A stretch of DNA of 64,000 nt from an uncultured Bacteroidales bacterium (GTDB taxonomy: Bacteria > Bacteroidota > Bacteroidia > Bacteroidales > Muribaculaceae), in contig CACYGX010000014.1 in assembly GCA_902774055.1 (NCBI GenBank), forward strand, positions 1 through 64,000, written 5' to 3'. Below are positions 1 to 7,632 of this stretch, piece by piece. The first letter of the stretch is position 1. Each line of letters starts with the position of its first letter. A program made the translations under genes and the position numbers. Under the pieces are notes generated by a model that worked only from the letters and a program-made list of their open reading frames with translations, made no database searches and was not told the origin of the DNA.

Positions 1-509
1 TGAGCAGCCTTTGCAGCCTCAGCCTCGGCAGCAGCCTTAGCGGCAGCGATCTCGGCTTTCTTCTTGGCTACGGCCTCAGCCTTTGCCTCGTTCTTCTTGG
101 CCTCCTCAGCGACGGCCTTCTTGTCAGCAGCCTTCTTGTCGTCGCGAACCTTGTTACGGATTGCGTCGAGCTTAGCCTGCTTCTCGGCCTTCCAGGCCTC
201 GAAACGCTTCTGAGCCTCTTCCTCGGTGAAAGCGCCCTTCTTGACGCCACCCTGGAGGTGCTTCATCAGCATCACGCCCTCGCGAGAGAGGATGTTACGT
301 ACAGTGTCGGTGGGAATTGCACCTACGTTGATCCAATAGAGTGCACGCTCAAAATTCAAACTGATGGTAGCAGGATTAGTGTTGGGGTTATAAGAACCAA
401 TCCTTTCAATAAATCTACCATCTCGTGGTGCCCTGCTATCGGCAATAACAATGGGATAGAACGCATAGTCCTTGTGACCGTGGCGCTGCAATCTGATCTT
501 TGTTGCCAT
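1..509 (-). CDS. rpsP: 30S ribosomal protein S16 (3' end cut by window edge)
   Basis: Reading the minus strand from the ATG at 507-509 gives a protein starting [20 protein letters not shown], the classic S16 N-terminus, followed by the [20 protein letters not shown] segment. S16 binds 16S rRNA in the small subunit and helps its assembly. The S16 fold takes up roughly the first 80 residues. The rest is a Lys/Ala/Glu-rich, probably helical tail, a lineage-typical extension that makes Bacteroidetes S16 about twice the usual length. The frame is open to base 1, so the C-terminus is missing. There is no Shine-Dalgarno sequence; the leader is AT-rich. A hairpin terminator and tRNA-Gln lie upstream on the same strand. 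Identification is very secure; only the tail length is unknown. Confidence 0.95.
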   Translation of the reverse strand, partial: MATKIRLQRHGHKDYAFYPIVIADSRAPRDGRFIERIGSYNPNTNPATISLNFERALYWINVGAIPTDTVRNILSREGVMLMKHLQGGVKKGAFTEEEAQKRFEAWKAEKQAKLDAIRNKVRDDKKAADKKAVAEEAKKNEAKAEAVAKKKAEIAAAKAAAEAEAAKAA

Positions 510-556
510 AAAAATAAAACAGTTTAAATTTTTAATAATATAATGTTGTTACTCAT

Positions 557-584
557 AAAAAAAGCGACCTTGTTCAAGGGTCAC
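557..584 (-). terminator. Rho-independent terminator after tRNA-Gln
   Basis: On the minus strand a GTGACC/GGTCGC stem (one G-T pair) with a small TTG/CAA extension is followed directly by seven T residues. It lies between tRNA-Gln and rpsP, so it would separate the tRNA transcript from the ribosomal protein gene. Confidence 0.7.
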
Positions 585-592
585 TTTCTTTG

Positions 593-663
593 TTGTCCTG
601 GAAGGATTCGAACCCTCGCAAGCGGAACCAGAATCCGATGTGCTACCATTACACCACAGGACA
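593..663 (-). tRNA. tRNA-Gln (anticodon CUG)
   Basis: The minus strand folds as a cloverleaf. The acceptor arms TGTCCTG and CAGGACA pair fully. The D-arm contains TAATGGTAGCAC, the anticodon loop is TTCTGGT with CTG at the anticodon position, and the T-arm contains GGTTCGAATCC. The discriminator base is A and CCA is not encoded. The top anticodon-stem pair (T-C) is mismatched; the other four pair. The CTG anticodon reads CAG, giving glutamine. A promoter motif lies about 18 bp upstream. Confidence 0.93.
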
Positions 664-680
664 ATTCCTAATTGCGACTG

Positions 681-688
681 CAAAGGTA
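681..688 (-). promoter_or_regulatory. -7 promoter element for tRNA-Gln
   Basis: TACCTTTG on the minus strand matches the Bacteroidetes primary-sigma -7 motif TAnnTTTG. It is placed so that transcription would start about 10 bases before the tRNA 5' end. Confidence 0.7.
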
Positions 689-821
689 AAAAAATCCGAC
701 TTTTTTTCAAAATATTTTTTGCTGCCATTGTCTAAATTTCGATAATTGCCTGATAATCAGCAAAAAGGTAAAATGGGGACGGTTCTTTTTTACACCATCC
801 CCTAGGGAAAGATTATCGGTG

Positions 822-2285
822 TTATTTGGCCTTGCGCTTGGGGACGCGCTTCGAGACGCCGATGGCGCCCGTGGGGCACACGAGGCGGCACAGGTGGCAG
901 CCGACGCACTTGTTGCCCACGAGGTGGGGCTTGCGGTCGTCGCCGAAGGTGATGGCCTGATGACCGCCGTCCATACAGGAAATGTAGCACCTGCCGCAGC
1001 CGATGCAATTCTCGCTGCTAAAGAGGGGATAAACGACGGTGTCGCGGTCCAGATCGTGAGGCCTGGAGATATTGGTCAGTTGCTCACCCACCAGGGTCGA
1101 GAGTTTGGTGATGCCACGGCTGGCCATATAGTGTTGAAGACCTAACTTGAGGTCGTCGATGATGCGGTAGCCATATTGCATTACGGCGGTGCATACCTGC
1201 AGGTTGTTGCACCCCAGCTGGATAAACTCTAGCGCGTCACGCCAGGTCTCGATGCCGCCAATGCCACTCAGTTCGATTTTCTTCATGATTGGGTTCTGGG
1301 CCATTTCAAGGATATGGCGCAGGGCGATGGGCTTGACGGCCCTTCCCGAAAGTCCCGAAACGGTCCATTTGCCAGACACTTCGGCCCGCTCGTCCATGGT
1401 CACGCTCTTGATGGTGTTGATGGCGCTGATGGCGTCGGCACCGGCAAAATAGGCACCCATGGCGGGATGATTGATCATCGTGATGTTAGGGGTCATCTTG
1501 GGGATGACGGGAATTGAAACCGAACGTTTGACATAGGCGGTGTAGAAGGTGACCAATTCTGGATCCTGGCCCACGTCACTGCCCATGCCTGCAATGCGCA
1601 TCTGCGGACATGAGAAATTCAGTTCGATGGCATCGACTCCAGCGGCTTGGGCCATCTTGGCCAACTCAATCCATTGTTCCTCGGTCGAGCCCATGATCGA
1701 AGCCACAACAATCTTGTTGGGGTAATTCTTCTTGAGGCGACTCAGGATGTCAAAATCCACATCGACAGGATTCTCGCTCAGCTGTTCCATATTGCGCAGG
1801 GCGTTGAAGTCGCCCTTATCGCCCTCGCGGTGCAGCACGTCAAATCTTGGCGACACCTCATTGATGTCATCCATGCAGATGGTCTTGTAGAAAACACCTG
1901 CCCAGCCGGCTTCAAAGGCACGTGCCACCATCTCATAGTTGGTGCATATCGATGATGATGCCAGGAAGAACGGGTTCTCGCAGGGCATGCCACAGAAGTC
2001 GATGGCGAGGCTGGGCAAGTCCACACGCGTCGCCTCTGGCAGTTGGCTCGCGATTTCCCTGATGCGGATGGGGCGGTCATAGTGGATGCACGCTTGCTCG
2101 GCTTTCTCGAGGTCGTTCTCATCACATCCGTCAATCCACTGGCGGGCAATACCTTCGTTGCCAAAACGCACGGCACGGATTGCTCTGCCGATATCCCCCT
2201 TGCCACACGCGCGGCTGCAAGGCGCATTTTCACACAGCAGACAACGGGCTGCTTCCTCTTGAATGTTCAATTGATTCTTTTTCAT
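822..2285 (-). CDS. preA: PreA-like dihydropyrimidine dehydrogenase subunit (FMN and [4Fe-4S] protein)
   Basis: 487 residues. Residues 90-410 form a dihydroorotate-dehydrogenase-like FMN barrel with the DPD-family active-site segment NFSCPQMRIAGMG (Cys226). Two ferredoxin clusters follow: C427/C430/C433/C437 and C460/C463/C466/C470. The family reduces uracil or thymine (or the reverse) with electrons from an NAD(P)H subunit. The N-terminus (C15, C18, C23, C27; CENAPCSRAC) resembles the start of the partner PreT, but the FAD/NADH domain is absent and no preT gene is nearby. The electron donor is therefore unknown and another substrate is possible. It lies 119 bp downstream of the LolC/E-like permease on the same strand. 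The ATG at 2285 is preceded by a repeat-rich leader and no Shine-Dalgarno sequence. Confidence 0.85.
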   Translation of the reverse strand: MKKNQLNIQEEAARCLLCENAPCSRACGKGDIGRAIRAVRFGNEGIARQWIDGCDENDLEKAEQACIHYDRPIRIREIASQLPEATRVDLPSLAIDFCGMPCENPFFLASSSICTNYEMVARAFEAGWAGVFYKTICMDDINEVSPRFDVLHREGDKGDFNALRNMEQLSENPVDVDFDILSRLKKNYPNKIVVASIMGSTEEQWIELAKMAQAAGVDAIELNFSCPQMRIAGMGSDVGQDPELVTFYTAYVKRSVSIPVIPKMTPNITMINHPAMGAYFAGADAISAINTIKSVTMDERAEVSGKWTVSGLSGRAVKPIALRHILEMAQNPIMKKIELSGIGGIETWRDALEFIQLGCNNLQVCTAVMQYGYRIIDDLKLGLQHYMASRGITKLSTLVGEQLTNISRPHDLDRDTVVYPLFSSENCIGCGRCYISCMDGGHQAITFGDDRKPHLVGNKCVGCHLCRLVCPTGAIGVSKRVPKRKAK

Positions 2286-2295
2286 ATTTGTTTTT

Positions 2296-2370
2296 TAGTT
2301 TTTAGTCCTTAGTCCTCAGTCCTCAGTCCTCAGTCCTTAATTTTTGGTTCTTAATTTTTAGTCCTCAGTT
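2296..2370 (-). repeat. Degenerate heptad repeat in the preA leader
   Basis: On the minus strand the leader contains tandem 7-base units of the type AGGACTG/AGGACTA, then AAAACTAAAAA, ending close to the preA start codon. Almost the same string lies upstream of dnaK (12778-12811), in the same orientation relative to its gene. Confidence 0.6.
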
Positions 2371-2404
2371 GGCATCTGCTCTTGTGAGGGGGTGGTTATG
2401 ATCG

Positions 2405-3658
2405 TCACTCAAACCGCATGGTGGCGGTGGGCTTGATGGTGGAGATGATGTGGCTGGCGCCCAGCAACGTCAGGTAAGACACGACGATGATGCCCACGTT
2501 GAGCAACACGAGGGCTGGAACGCTCAGTTGGATGGGCACGTAGGGCATGTAATAGGACGACGGGTCGAGGCGGATGATGTGGCAGTACTTCTGCAACAAC
2601 GCCAGCCCAATGCCGATGATGTTGCCAATCAACAGCGCCTTGAGAATAAGTTTGCCCGTCAGGAAGATGAAGATGCGCCTGATGGTGCCATTGGTGGCTC
2701 CCATGGCCTTAAAGTTGCCGATGACGCGGATGCGCTCCAGCACAATCATCAGCATGGCCGAGATCAGGGTGAAGGCCGCAACAATCATCATCAGCGTGAG
2801 GATGATGACCACGTTCATGTCAAGCATCTGCAGCCAGGCAAAGAACGCCACGTTGTTCTGGTGGGTGGTCGAGACAAAAAACAAGTTCTTGCTCTCGTGC
2901 TGTACCGTGCTTTCGGCCAGCAGCGAATACAGGTGATAGGAGTCGGCGTCGAGGTCATCGGTATTGTTGAGGTTGATGGCCACCTGGGTGCCCATGTCGC
3001 CATGCCAGCCGTTCACGTCTTGCACGATGCCGATGTCGCCCACCATATAGGCGTTGTCAAACGCCTCAAGGTCTGTCTCAAACACCCCAGCAACCGTCAG
3101 ATTTCTCACCTTGATCTTGTCATCGATGAAGTAGGTGAGCACTTTGTCACCGGCATGGAGTTTGAGCCGGTCTGCGACGATCTTAGAGATGACGATTTGG
3201 TTGTTTGATGCAGTGTCGCTCACGACAGGCGTTTGTCCCTCTATCATCTTGTTTTCAAGGTAATGCCAGTCATAGCCCCCATCCACGCCGCGCAAGATGA
3301 TGCCCATAAAGTCCTCGTCGGTCTTGAGGATGGCACTCTTGTCGGCAATGAGGCTGATGCTCTCTACCAGGGGCATAAAAGTGCTGTCCGCTGCGATGGC
3401 TTCCCTCACTTCACGGCCATTGACGTTAGCGTAGTTGTCGTCAATGCCCAGGGCCGCATTGGTGACACGCAGATGGGCGTCCAGGTGCATGATTTTGCCC
3501 GTGATTTCGCCCTTGAAGCCCATGACGATGGCTATCGACAGAATCATCACCGCCACAGCGAGCACGATGCCGACCAGTGCGACCGTCAGGCTGGGAGAGC
3601 CCTTTTGCCGTTCATTGTCGAGCTTCATGCGACGTGCTATGTACAGTTCATGATTCAT
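2405..3658 (-). CDS. FtsX-like ABC transporter permease (LolC/LolE-type)
   Basis: 417 residues from the ATG at 3658 (MNHELYIARRMKLDNERQKG). The frame extends upstream, but that part is repeat DNA lying before the promoter. One N-terminal membrane helix (about residues 24-46) is followed by a periplasmic MacB-like core domain, then three C-terminal helices in the order typical of lipoprotein-releasing permeases (MMIVAAFTLISAMLMIVLER, ALLIGNIIGIGLALL, LVLLNVGIIVVSYLTLL). The loop after the second helix carries the conserved VIGNFKAMGATNGTIRRIF segment. Members release lipoproteins from the inner membrane with an ATPase (LolD), which is not encoded next door. The -7 motif ends six bases before the ATG, suggesting a near-leaderless mRNA. 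LolC/E versus another FtsX-like exporter cannot be settled from sequence alone. Confidence 0.85.
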   Translation of the reverse strand: MNHELYIARRMKLDNERQKGSPSLTVALVGIVLAVAVMILSIAIVMGFKGEITGKIMHLDAHLRVTNAALGIDDNYANVNGREVREAIAADSTFMPLVESISLIADKSAILKTDEDFMGIILRGVDGGYDWHYLENKMIEGQTPVVSDTASNNQIVISKIVADRLKLHAGDKVLTYFIDDKIKVRNLTVAGVFETDLEAFDNAYMVGDIGIVQDVNGWHGDMGTQVAINLNNTDDLDADSYHLYSLLAESTVQHESKNLFFVSTTHQNNVAFFAWLQMLDMNVVIILTLMMIVAAFTLISAMLMIVLERIRVIGNFKAMGATNGTIRRIFIFLTGKLILKALLIGNIIGIGLALLQKYCHIIRLDPSSYYMPYVPIQLSVPALVLLNVGIIVVSYLTLLGASHIISTIKPTATMRFE

Positions 3659-3664
3659 TGGGGA

Positions 3665-3672
3665 CAAAGGTA
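3665..3672 (-). promoter_or_regulatory. -7 promoter element for the LolC/E-like permease
   Basis: TACCTTTG on the minus strand, six bases before the ATG. It is the last part of a 45-bp unit duplicated 84 bp away. In the second copy the motif is degraded to TACCGTTG. Confidence 0.65.
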
Positions 3673-3797
3673 GTGCAAGTCGAAGACAATGGCAAGAAAA
3701 AACCATTTTTCTTGCATTGTTGAGACGCCGCCTACCTTCGCCTTGGGGCAACGGTAGTGCAAGTCGAAGACAATGGCAAGAAAAAACCATTTTTCTT
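3669..3797. repeat. 45-bp direct repeat (two copies, 84 bp apart)
   Basis: Bases 3669-3713 and 3753-3797 are identical over 45 bp, starting GGTAGTGCAAGTCGAAGAC and ending CCATTTTTCTT. The gene-proximal copy ends in the intact -7 motif of the permease gene. The arrangement looks like a duplicated promoter region. Confidence 0.85.
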
Positions 3798-3816
3798 AAT
3801 GAGTATCCGGTAAACA

Positions 3817-3914
3817 GCCCCGTGAGGGGCGACCAGATCATAGGCAGGAGTGCAGCGAAGCGGAACTCCTGTACGCAATCGCCACACACGAATAATAGCC
3901 CCGTGAGGGGCGAC
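3817..3914. repeat. Paired REP-like palindromes GCCCCGTGAGGGGCGAC
   Basis: The 17-mer GCCCCGTGAGGGGCGAC occurs at 3817-3833 and 3898-3914 in the same orientation. Each copy forms a GCCCC/GGGGC hairpin with a GTGA loop. Between them is an AGGAGT/ACTCCT inverted repeat (3846-3870). The unit is non-coding. Confidence 0.7.
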
Positions 3915-3922
3915 AGACTGTG

Positions 3923-3970
3923 TGAAGTGCACCCTGATAGTTTGACACAAAACTTTTGGGGTGCACTTCA
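3923..3970. repeat. 12-bp perfect inverted repeat, MITE-like hairpin
   Basis: TGAAGTGCACCC (3923-3934) is matched by its exact reverse complement at 3959-3970, with a 24-bp spacer containing TTTGACACAAAAC. It could be a small mobile-element relic or a terminator between divergent genes. No target-site duplication is obvious. Confidence 0.55.
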
Positions 3971-4058
3971 TTTCGCATTCGCCTCGTAGGGGTACACATT
4001 TTACTAGGACGAGAATGAGTTTTTGGCTCTTCATGGGTGTGTTGTCGTTTTTTTCTAT

Positions 4059-4066
4059 TATTTTTG
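4059..4066 (+). promoter_or_regulatory. -7 promoter element for the RyR/TIR unit
   Basis: TATTTTTG matches TAnnTTTG. Transcription would start near 4073, which rules out upstream ATG codons at 4023 and 4068 and supports the ATG at 4110. No equally good motif was seen inside the three-gene unit. Confidence 0.65.
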
Positions 4067-4109
4067 CATGTTCGATTCACTAATTGGATGTATCTCGATT
4101 ATTACCAAA

Positions 4110-6464
4110 ATGAATAATACCTTATTATTAATTATCAATGACTTGTTTTCCGGGCTCCCTTATCTGGGTGCTCAAGAGCATGACGTGAGCCATCATCTGC
4201 TGTCGATGGCTAGTTGGAGCAGCCTGTTGGGCGTCGCTGTGGTCTTGTTGCTGCTGTTCGTCATGCTGATGATGAACCGTTGTGGGCGAGGTTACAAAAT
4301 GCATGTATCCGGCAAACTGTTGACGACTTCCTTCTGTGTCGTATGGCTGGCAGGCTTTGTGGTCTATGATGTGGGAATGTACATCGGCCATAACCAGTGG
4401 TCGCTGCTCACCAATGCCCCGATGGCGATAGTGCATGCCTTTGAGATGTTCATTCTGGAGAGTGATGTGGCCGCGATTCATGCCGAGTTTCATGATAACT
4501 GGATTTTCATGATGGCTTTCTCGCTGGTTCACTTCCTGGCGGCTTGCATCACGTTGATTTTTGTCATCAAGCATTTTGGTTACAATATCATTGCGGGTTT
4601 CAGGATGTTTTGTGAGGCCTATCTCTTCAAGGGCAAGCGGGACACCTTCATCTTCTGGGGGCTGAACGATGCCTCCTATTTGCTGGCCCGCAGCATCAAG
4701 GACCACTACGGGGACAAGGACCATGACTACCGGGTGATCATCGTTAGGTCAAACCGCGCTGGAGAGGCTTCGAGCGTGAAAAACGGTATGGAGCGACTAT
4801 TCAACTTCTTGTCGCTCAGGGATAACGACTTGGAACGGCTGCTTGAACTCGATTGCCTGACCACAGGCACCTATACCGACATCACCCGTCTGTCGGTAAA
4901 CGCACTGGAGCATGACGGCAATGACGTCTTGAAACGTCACCTCAGCCTGAACCAGTTATCGCGCATTATCAGGCGCAAGACGTCGGGCCATGTCCACATG
5001 TTCTTTATCTCCGACGAGGACAACGATAACATCAAGGCTGTGGCCAACATGAAGCGCGACAAGACCATTAACGAGGTCGCTGCCGACGGCAAGAAGGCCA
5101 CATTGTACTGCAAGGCACGCTACAATAGTGTGCACCGCGTGATCGAAGACGAACAGACGAGCGACAACATCGTGGTCAAGGTGGTGGATGCCTCTCACAT
5201 CAGCGTGGAGCAGCTCAAGTTGGATGTCAACCTGCATCCCGTCTGCTATGTGGACGTTGAGAAGGATGCTACTGTGTCGTCGCCATTCAACGCGCTGGTT
5301 GTCGGCTTTGGCGAGGTGGGCTATGACGCGCTGAGGTTCCTCTATGAGTTCGGCGCTTTTGTCAAGACCGGTAGCACGCGTGACCAGGCCGAACGTTCCC
5401 CCTTCCACTGCGATGTCGTGGACAATGACATCAAGACCCGTGCGGGTTTGTTCGCCGTCAATGCTCCGTCTATTGCCGAGCAGTTCACCTATGATGACGA
5501 GCCCAATCATGGCGACAAGCCGATTGCCTTACATGATATGGATTGCCATAGTGTGGCATTTTACAAGCATATCGAGAAAACGATTGACAAACTCAACTAT
5601 ATTGTCTTGACCCTCGACGACGACGAGATGAGCATCTCGTTGGCCGTGCGCCTCTTCCGCTTGGCGGTTCGCTATCGCAAGGATATGAATCATTTCCGTA
5701 TCCTGGTGCGTGTGAGGCAGGACCAGGATGGACACCTCTTGAGGATTGCCGAGCACTACAACCGCTTGTGGGCTGCCGAGTGCAACAGTACCCCTTCAAG
5801 CCGTCACCTCCATCAGTCTGTCGTCTCCACGACCGAGAAACTGAATGAGCCCATAACGTTGTTCGGCTCGCTCCAGTCAACCTACACGTGGGAGTATATT
5901 GTGAGTGACCACCTGATCAATGAAGCCAAGCGGTTCAAGGAGAAGTATGACCAGTCCATCTTGAACCTGGGCGGCGCAGCACCGATGACACCGCTCAAGT
6001 GGGAACATGAACAACTTGACTTGATGCAGTTGACCGATGAGTACAAGGGCTATTCCCCCACATTCTCGGGCATAATCAGGTTGAGACGTGTCTATCGCCA
6101 GAATATGGAGAACTGTTTCCACAAACTCACCAAGCAGATGCTGGCAAAAGTGGCCCTTGGCGATGAAAAATATGCTTTATTGGCAGGCCATTATCTGACC
6201 AGGAACGAGAACGAAACCTCCTATCAGTGGCAAGAACACGAGCCTGATAAATCGGTGACCCGTGTCCTTGATGTCATTGCCCAGACCGAGCACCTGCGCT
6301 GGGTCGCCTCGCACGAGATTTTGGGCTACTGTGACGACGGTACCGAAGACGACAAGAACGAGGCCCGACTGCTGCATGGATGCCTTAAGCCTTGGCACAA
6401 ATTGTCAACGCGCGTTAAAAGCTATGACTACAACATCGTTGATGTCTCCTTAGGAATCCTTTAA
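4110..6464 (+). CDS. Membrane protein with two Rossmann-like (TrkA-N-type) regions and a C-terminal RyR-like domain
   Basis: 784 residues from the ATG chosen because it follows the promoter. Three membrane helices are visible at about 37-55, 70-91 and 130-154. A first Rossmann-like segment starts near residue 178 (TFIFWGLNDASYLLARSI). A second has the glycine motif VVGFGEVGYDAL near 396-408, like the NAD-binding TrkA-N fold. The C-terminal 65 residues (EHLRWVASHEILGYCDDG, then HGCLKPWHKL) resemble the RyR repeat of ryanodine receptors, found in bacteria in predicted nucleotide-signalling and conflict systems. The TIR gene starts 17 bp downstream, so the two are probably co-transcribed. Fold assignments are by eye. 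A nucleotide- or ligand-sensing role is inference; a K+ channel regulator is an alternative, though no channel pore is seen. Codon use looks like that of neighbouring genes. Confidence 0.7.
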   Translation: MNNTLLLIINDLFSGLPYLGAQEHDVSHHLLSMASWSSLLGVAVVLLLLFVMLMMNRCGRGYKMHVSGKLLTTSFCVVWLAGFVVYDVGMYIGHNQWSLLTNAPMAIVHAFEMFILESDVAAIHAEFHDNWIFMMAFSLVHFLAACITLIFVIKHFGYNIIAGFRMFCEAYLFKGKRDTFIFWGLNDASYLLARSIKDHYGDKDHDYRVIIVRSNRAGEASSVKNGMERLFNFLSLRDNDLERLLELDCLTTGTYTDITRLSVNALEHDGNDVLKRHLSLNQLSRIIRRKTSGHVHMFFISDEDNDNIKAVANMKRDKTINEVAADGKKATLYCKARYNSVHRVIEDEQTSDNIVVKVVDASHISVEQLKLDVNLHPVCYVDVEKDATVSSPFNALVVGFGEVGYDALRFLYEFGAFVKTGSTRDQAERSPFHCDVVDNDIKTRAGLFAVNAPSIAEQFTYDDEPNHGDKPIALHDMDCHSVAFYKHIEKTIDKLNYIVLTLDDDEMSISLAVRLFRLAVRYRKDMNHFRILVRVRQDQDGHLLRIAEHYNRLWAAECNSTPSSRHLHQSVVSTTEKLNEPITLFGSLQSTYTWEYIVSDHLINEAKRFKEKYDQSILNLGGAAPMTPLKWEHEQLDLMQLTDEYKGYSPTFSGIIRLRRVYRQNMENCFHKLTKQMLAKVALGDEKYALLAGHYLTRNENETSYQWQEHEPDKSVTRVLDVIAQTEHLRWVASHEILGYCDDGTEDDKNEARLLHGCLKPWHKLSTRVKSYDYNIVDVSLGIL

Positions 6465-6481
6465 CAATAACCAACAAAGAG

Positions 6482-7612
6482 ATGGAATCCAACTACAAGT
6501 ATTTTGCCTTTATCAGTTACAACTCCAAGGACACCGCGTGGGGAAAGCGGCTACAACGCAAGTTGGAGAATTACCGTCTGCCAGCCGCCATGTGCAGCGA
6601 ACGCGGATGGAAACGCACCCCGATACGGCCTGTGTTTTTCGCCCCCACCGATATCCAGCCAGGTGGCTTGAGCGAGGAATTGCAGGAGCGACTGAAGGCA
6701 TCTAAAAATCTGATTGTTATCTGCTCGCCCAATTCGGCCAAATCTGATTGGGTAGGTAAGGAAATAGAGTTTTTCCATAATCTGGGGCGCACTGACAGCA
6801 TCCACTTCTTTATCGTTGACGGCAAGCCAAACAGCGGTGACCCTGAGACAGAGTGCTTTCACCCTGTCGTTAACAAGTTGGGCTTGCCCGAAATTCTTGG
6901 CGCCAACATTAATGAGAAGAATTACAGCATTTCGTTACTGAACAGGGAGCGGGCCTATGTCCAGCTGGTCTCTAAACTGCTGGATGTTGAGTTCGATTCG
7001 ATTTGGCAGCGCCACAAGCGTCGCCTAGTGGCAAAAGTCCTGGGTTGGACGCTTGGCCTGATAGCAGTGCTGTCGGTCATCGCTGGCGTGTGGATCTATA
7101 ACCAGCCCATAGAAACTGCGATTCACCTCAACGAGGCGTCGGCACTCAACCAGGAATTGCCCCCGCTGCATGACGCCATTGTCACCCTGGACCTGGCAAA
7201 CGAGAGCAAGCAGGATACCATCACAGCGATAGACGGTAAGGCGATATTCTCTAATATCCCTCACAACTACTTGAAAAAGCCCGTCCACGTGACGGTCACT
7301 TGTCCTGACTTCTTGCCGGTGGATACAACGCTGGAGATGGCGCGTGACATGACCATCGATGTGTATCGCGATCCTGCGGTCTATGGAAATGTGCACTTCG
7401 ACTTATGGAACCCCGAGACCGAAACGTTTATTCCAAACGCCAAACTTGAGATTGCCGGAATAACGGCTACCTCCGACAGGAATGGGCATGTCGAGATTTT
7501 TATCCCGTTGGAAAAGCAACGCAAGTCCTATCAAGTGAAGGCACAATTCCCGCTCTATAACGACATCCTCACGATGCCGTCGGGCGAGAATGACGTGATA
7601 GAAAAGTTATAA
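6482..7612 (+). CDS. Membrane-anchored TIR domain protein with a periplasmic beta-sandwich region
   Basis: 376 residues. Residues 5-115 are a TIR domain (FAFISYNSKDTAWGKRLQRK, then IVICSPNSAKSDWVGKEIEF). Glu94 in WVGKE sits where TIR NADases carry their catalytic glutamate. A basic stretch (RHKRRLVAK) precedes one membrane helix (about 185-206), so the TIR domain should be cytoplasmic. Residues 207-376 would then lie in the periplasm. They look like two carboxypeptidase-regulatory-type beta-sandwiches (AIDGKAIFSNIP and SDRNGHVEIFIP mark equivalent turns). The gene sits between the RyR protein (17 bp) and the phosphoesterase (20 bp). Whether it cleaves NAD or only acts as an adaptor cannot be told from sequence. 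Confidence 0.85.
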   Translation: MESNYKYFAFISYNSKDTAWGKRLQRKLENYRLPAAMCSERGWKRTPIRPVFFAPTDIQPGGLSEELQERLKASKNLIVICSPNSAKSDWVGKEIEFFHNLGRTDSIHFFIVDGKPNSGDPETECFHPVVNKLGLPEILGANINEKNYSISLLNRERAYVQLVSKLLDVEFDSIWQRHKRRLVAKVLGWTLGLIAVLSVIAGVWIYNQPIETAIHLNEASALNQELPPLHDAIVTLDLANESKQDTITAIDGKAIFSNIPHNYLKKPVHVTVTCPDFLPVDTTLEMARDMTIDVYRDPAVYGNVHFDLWNPETETFIPNAKLEIAGITATSDRNGHVEIFIPLEKQRKSYQVKAQFPLYNDILTMPSGENDVIEKL

Positions 7613-7632
7613 GTTTTTTTAAAAACCTTATC

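Noticed and set aside
258-527. 89-residue plus-strand frame at the window start
   Set aside because: It is antisense to rpsP, whose S16 sequence is unmistakable.
2405-3889. Longer N-terminal version of the LolC/E-like permease (start 3889)
   Set aside because: The extra 77 residues are translated from the 45-bp direct repeats and lie upstream of the -7 promoter; homology and the signal-like start begin at 3658.
4023-4109. Upstream ATG codons for the RyR-like protein
   Set aside because: ATG 4023 precedes and 4068 overlaps the promoter-start region; ATG 4110 follows it.
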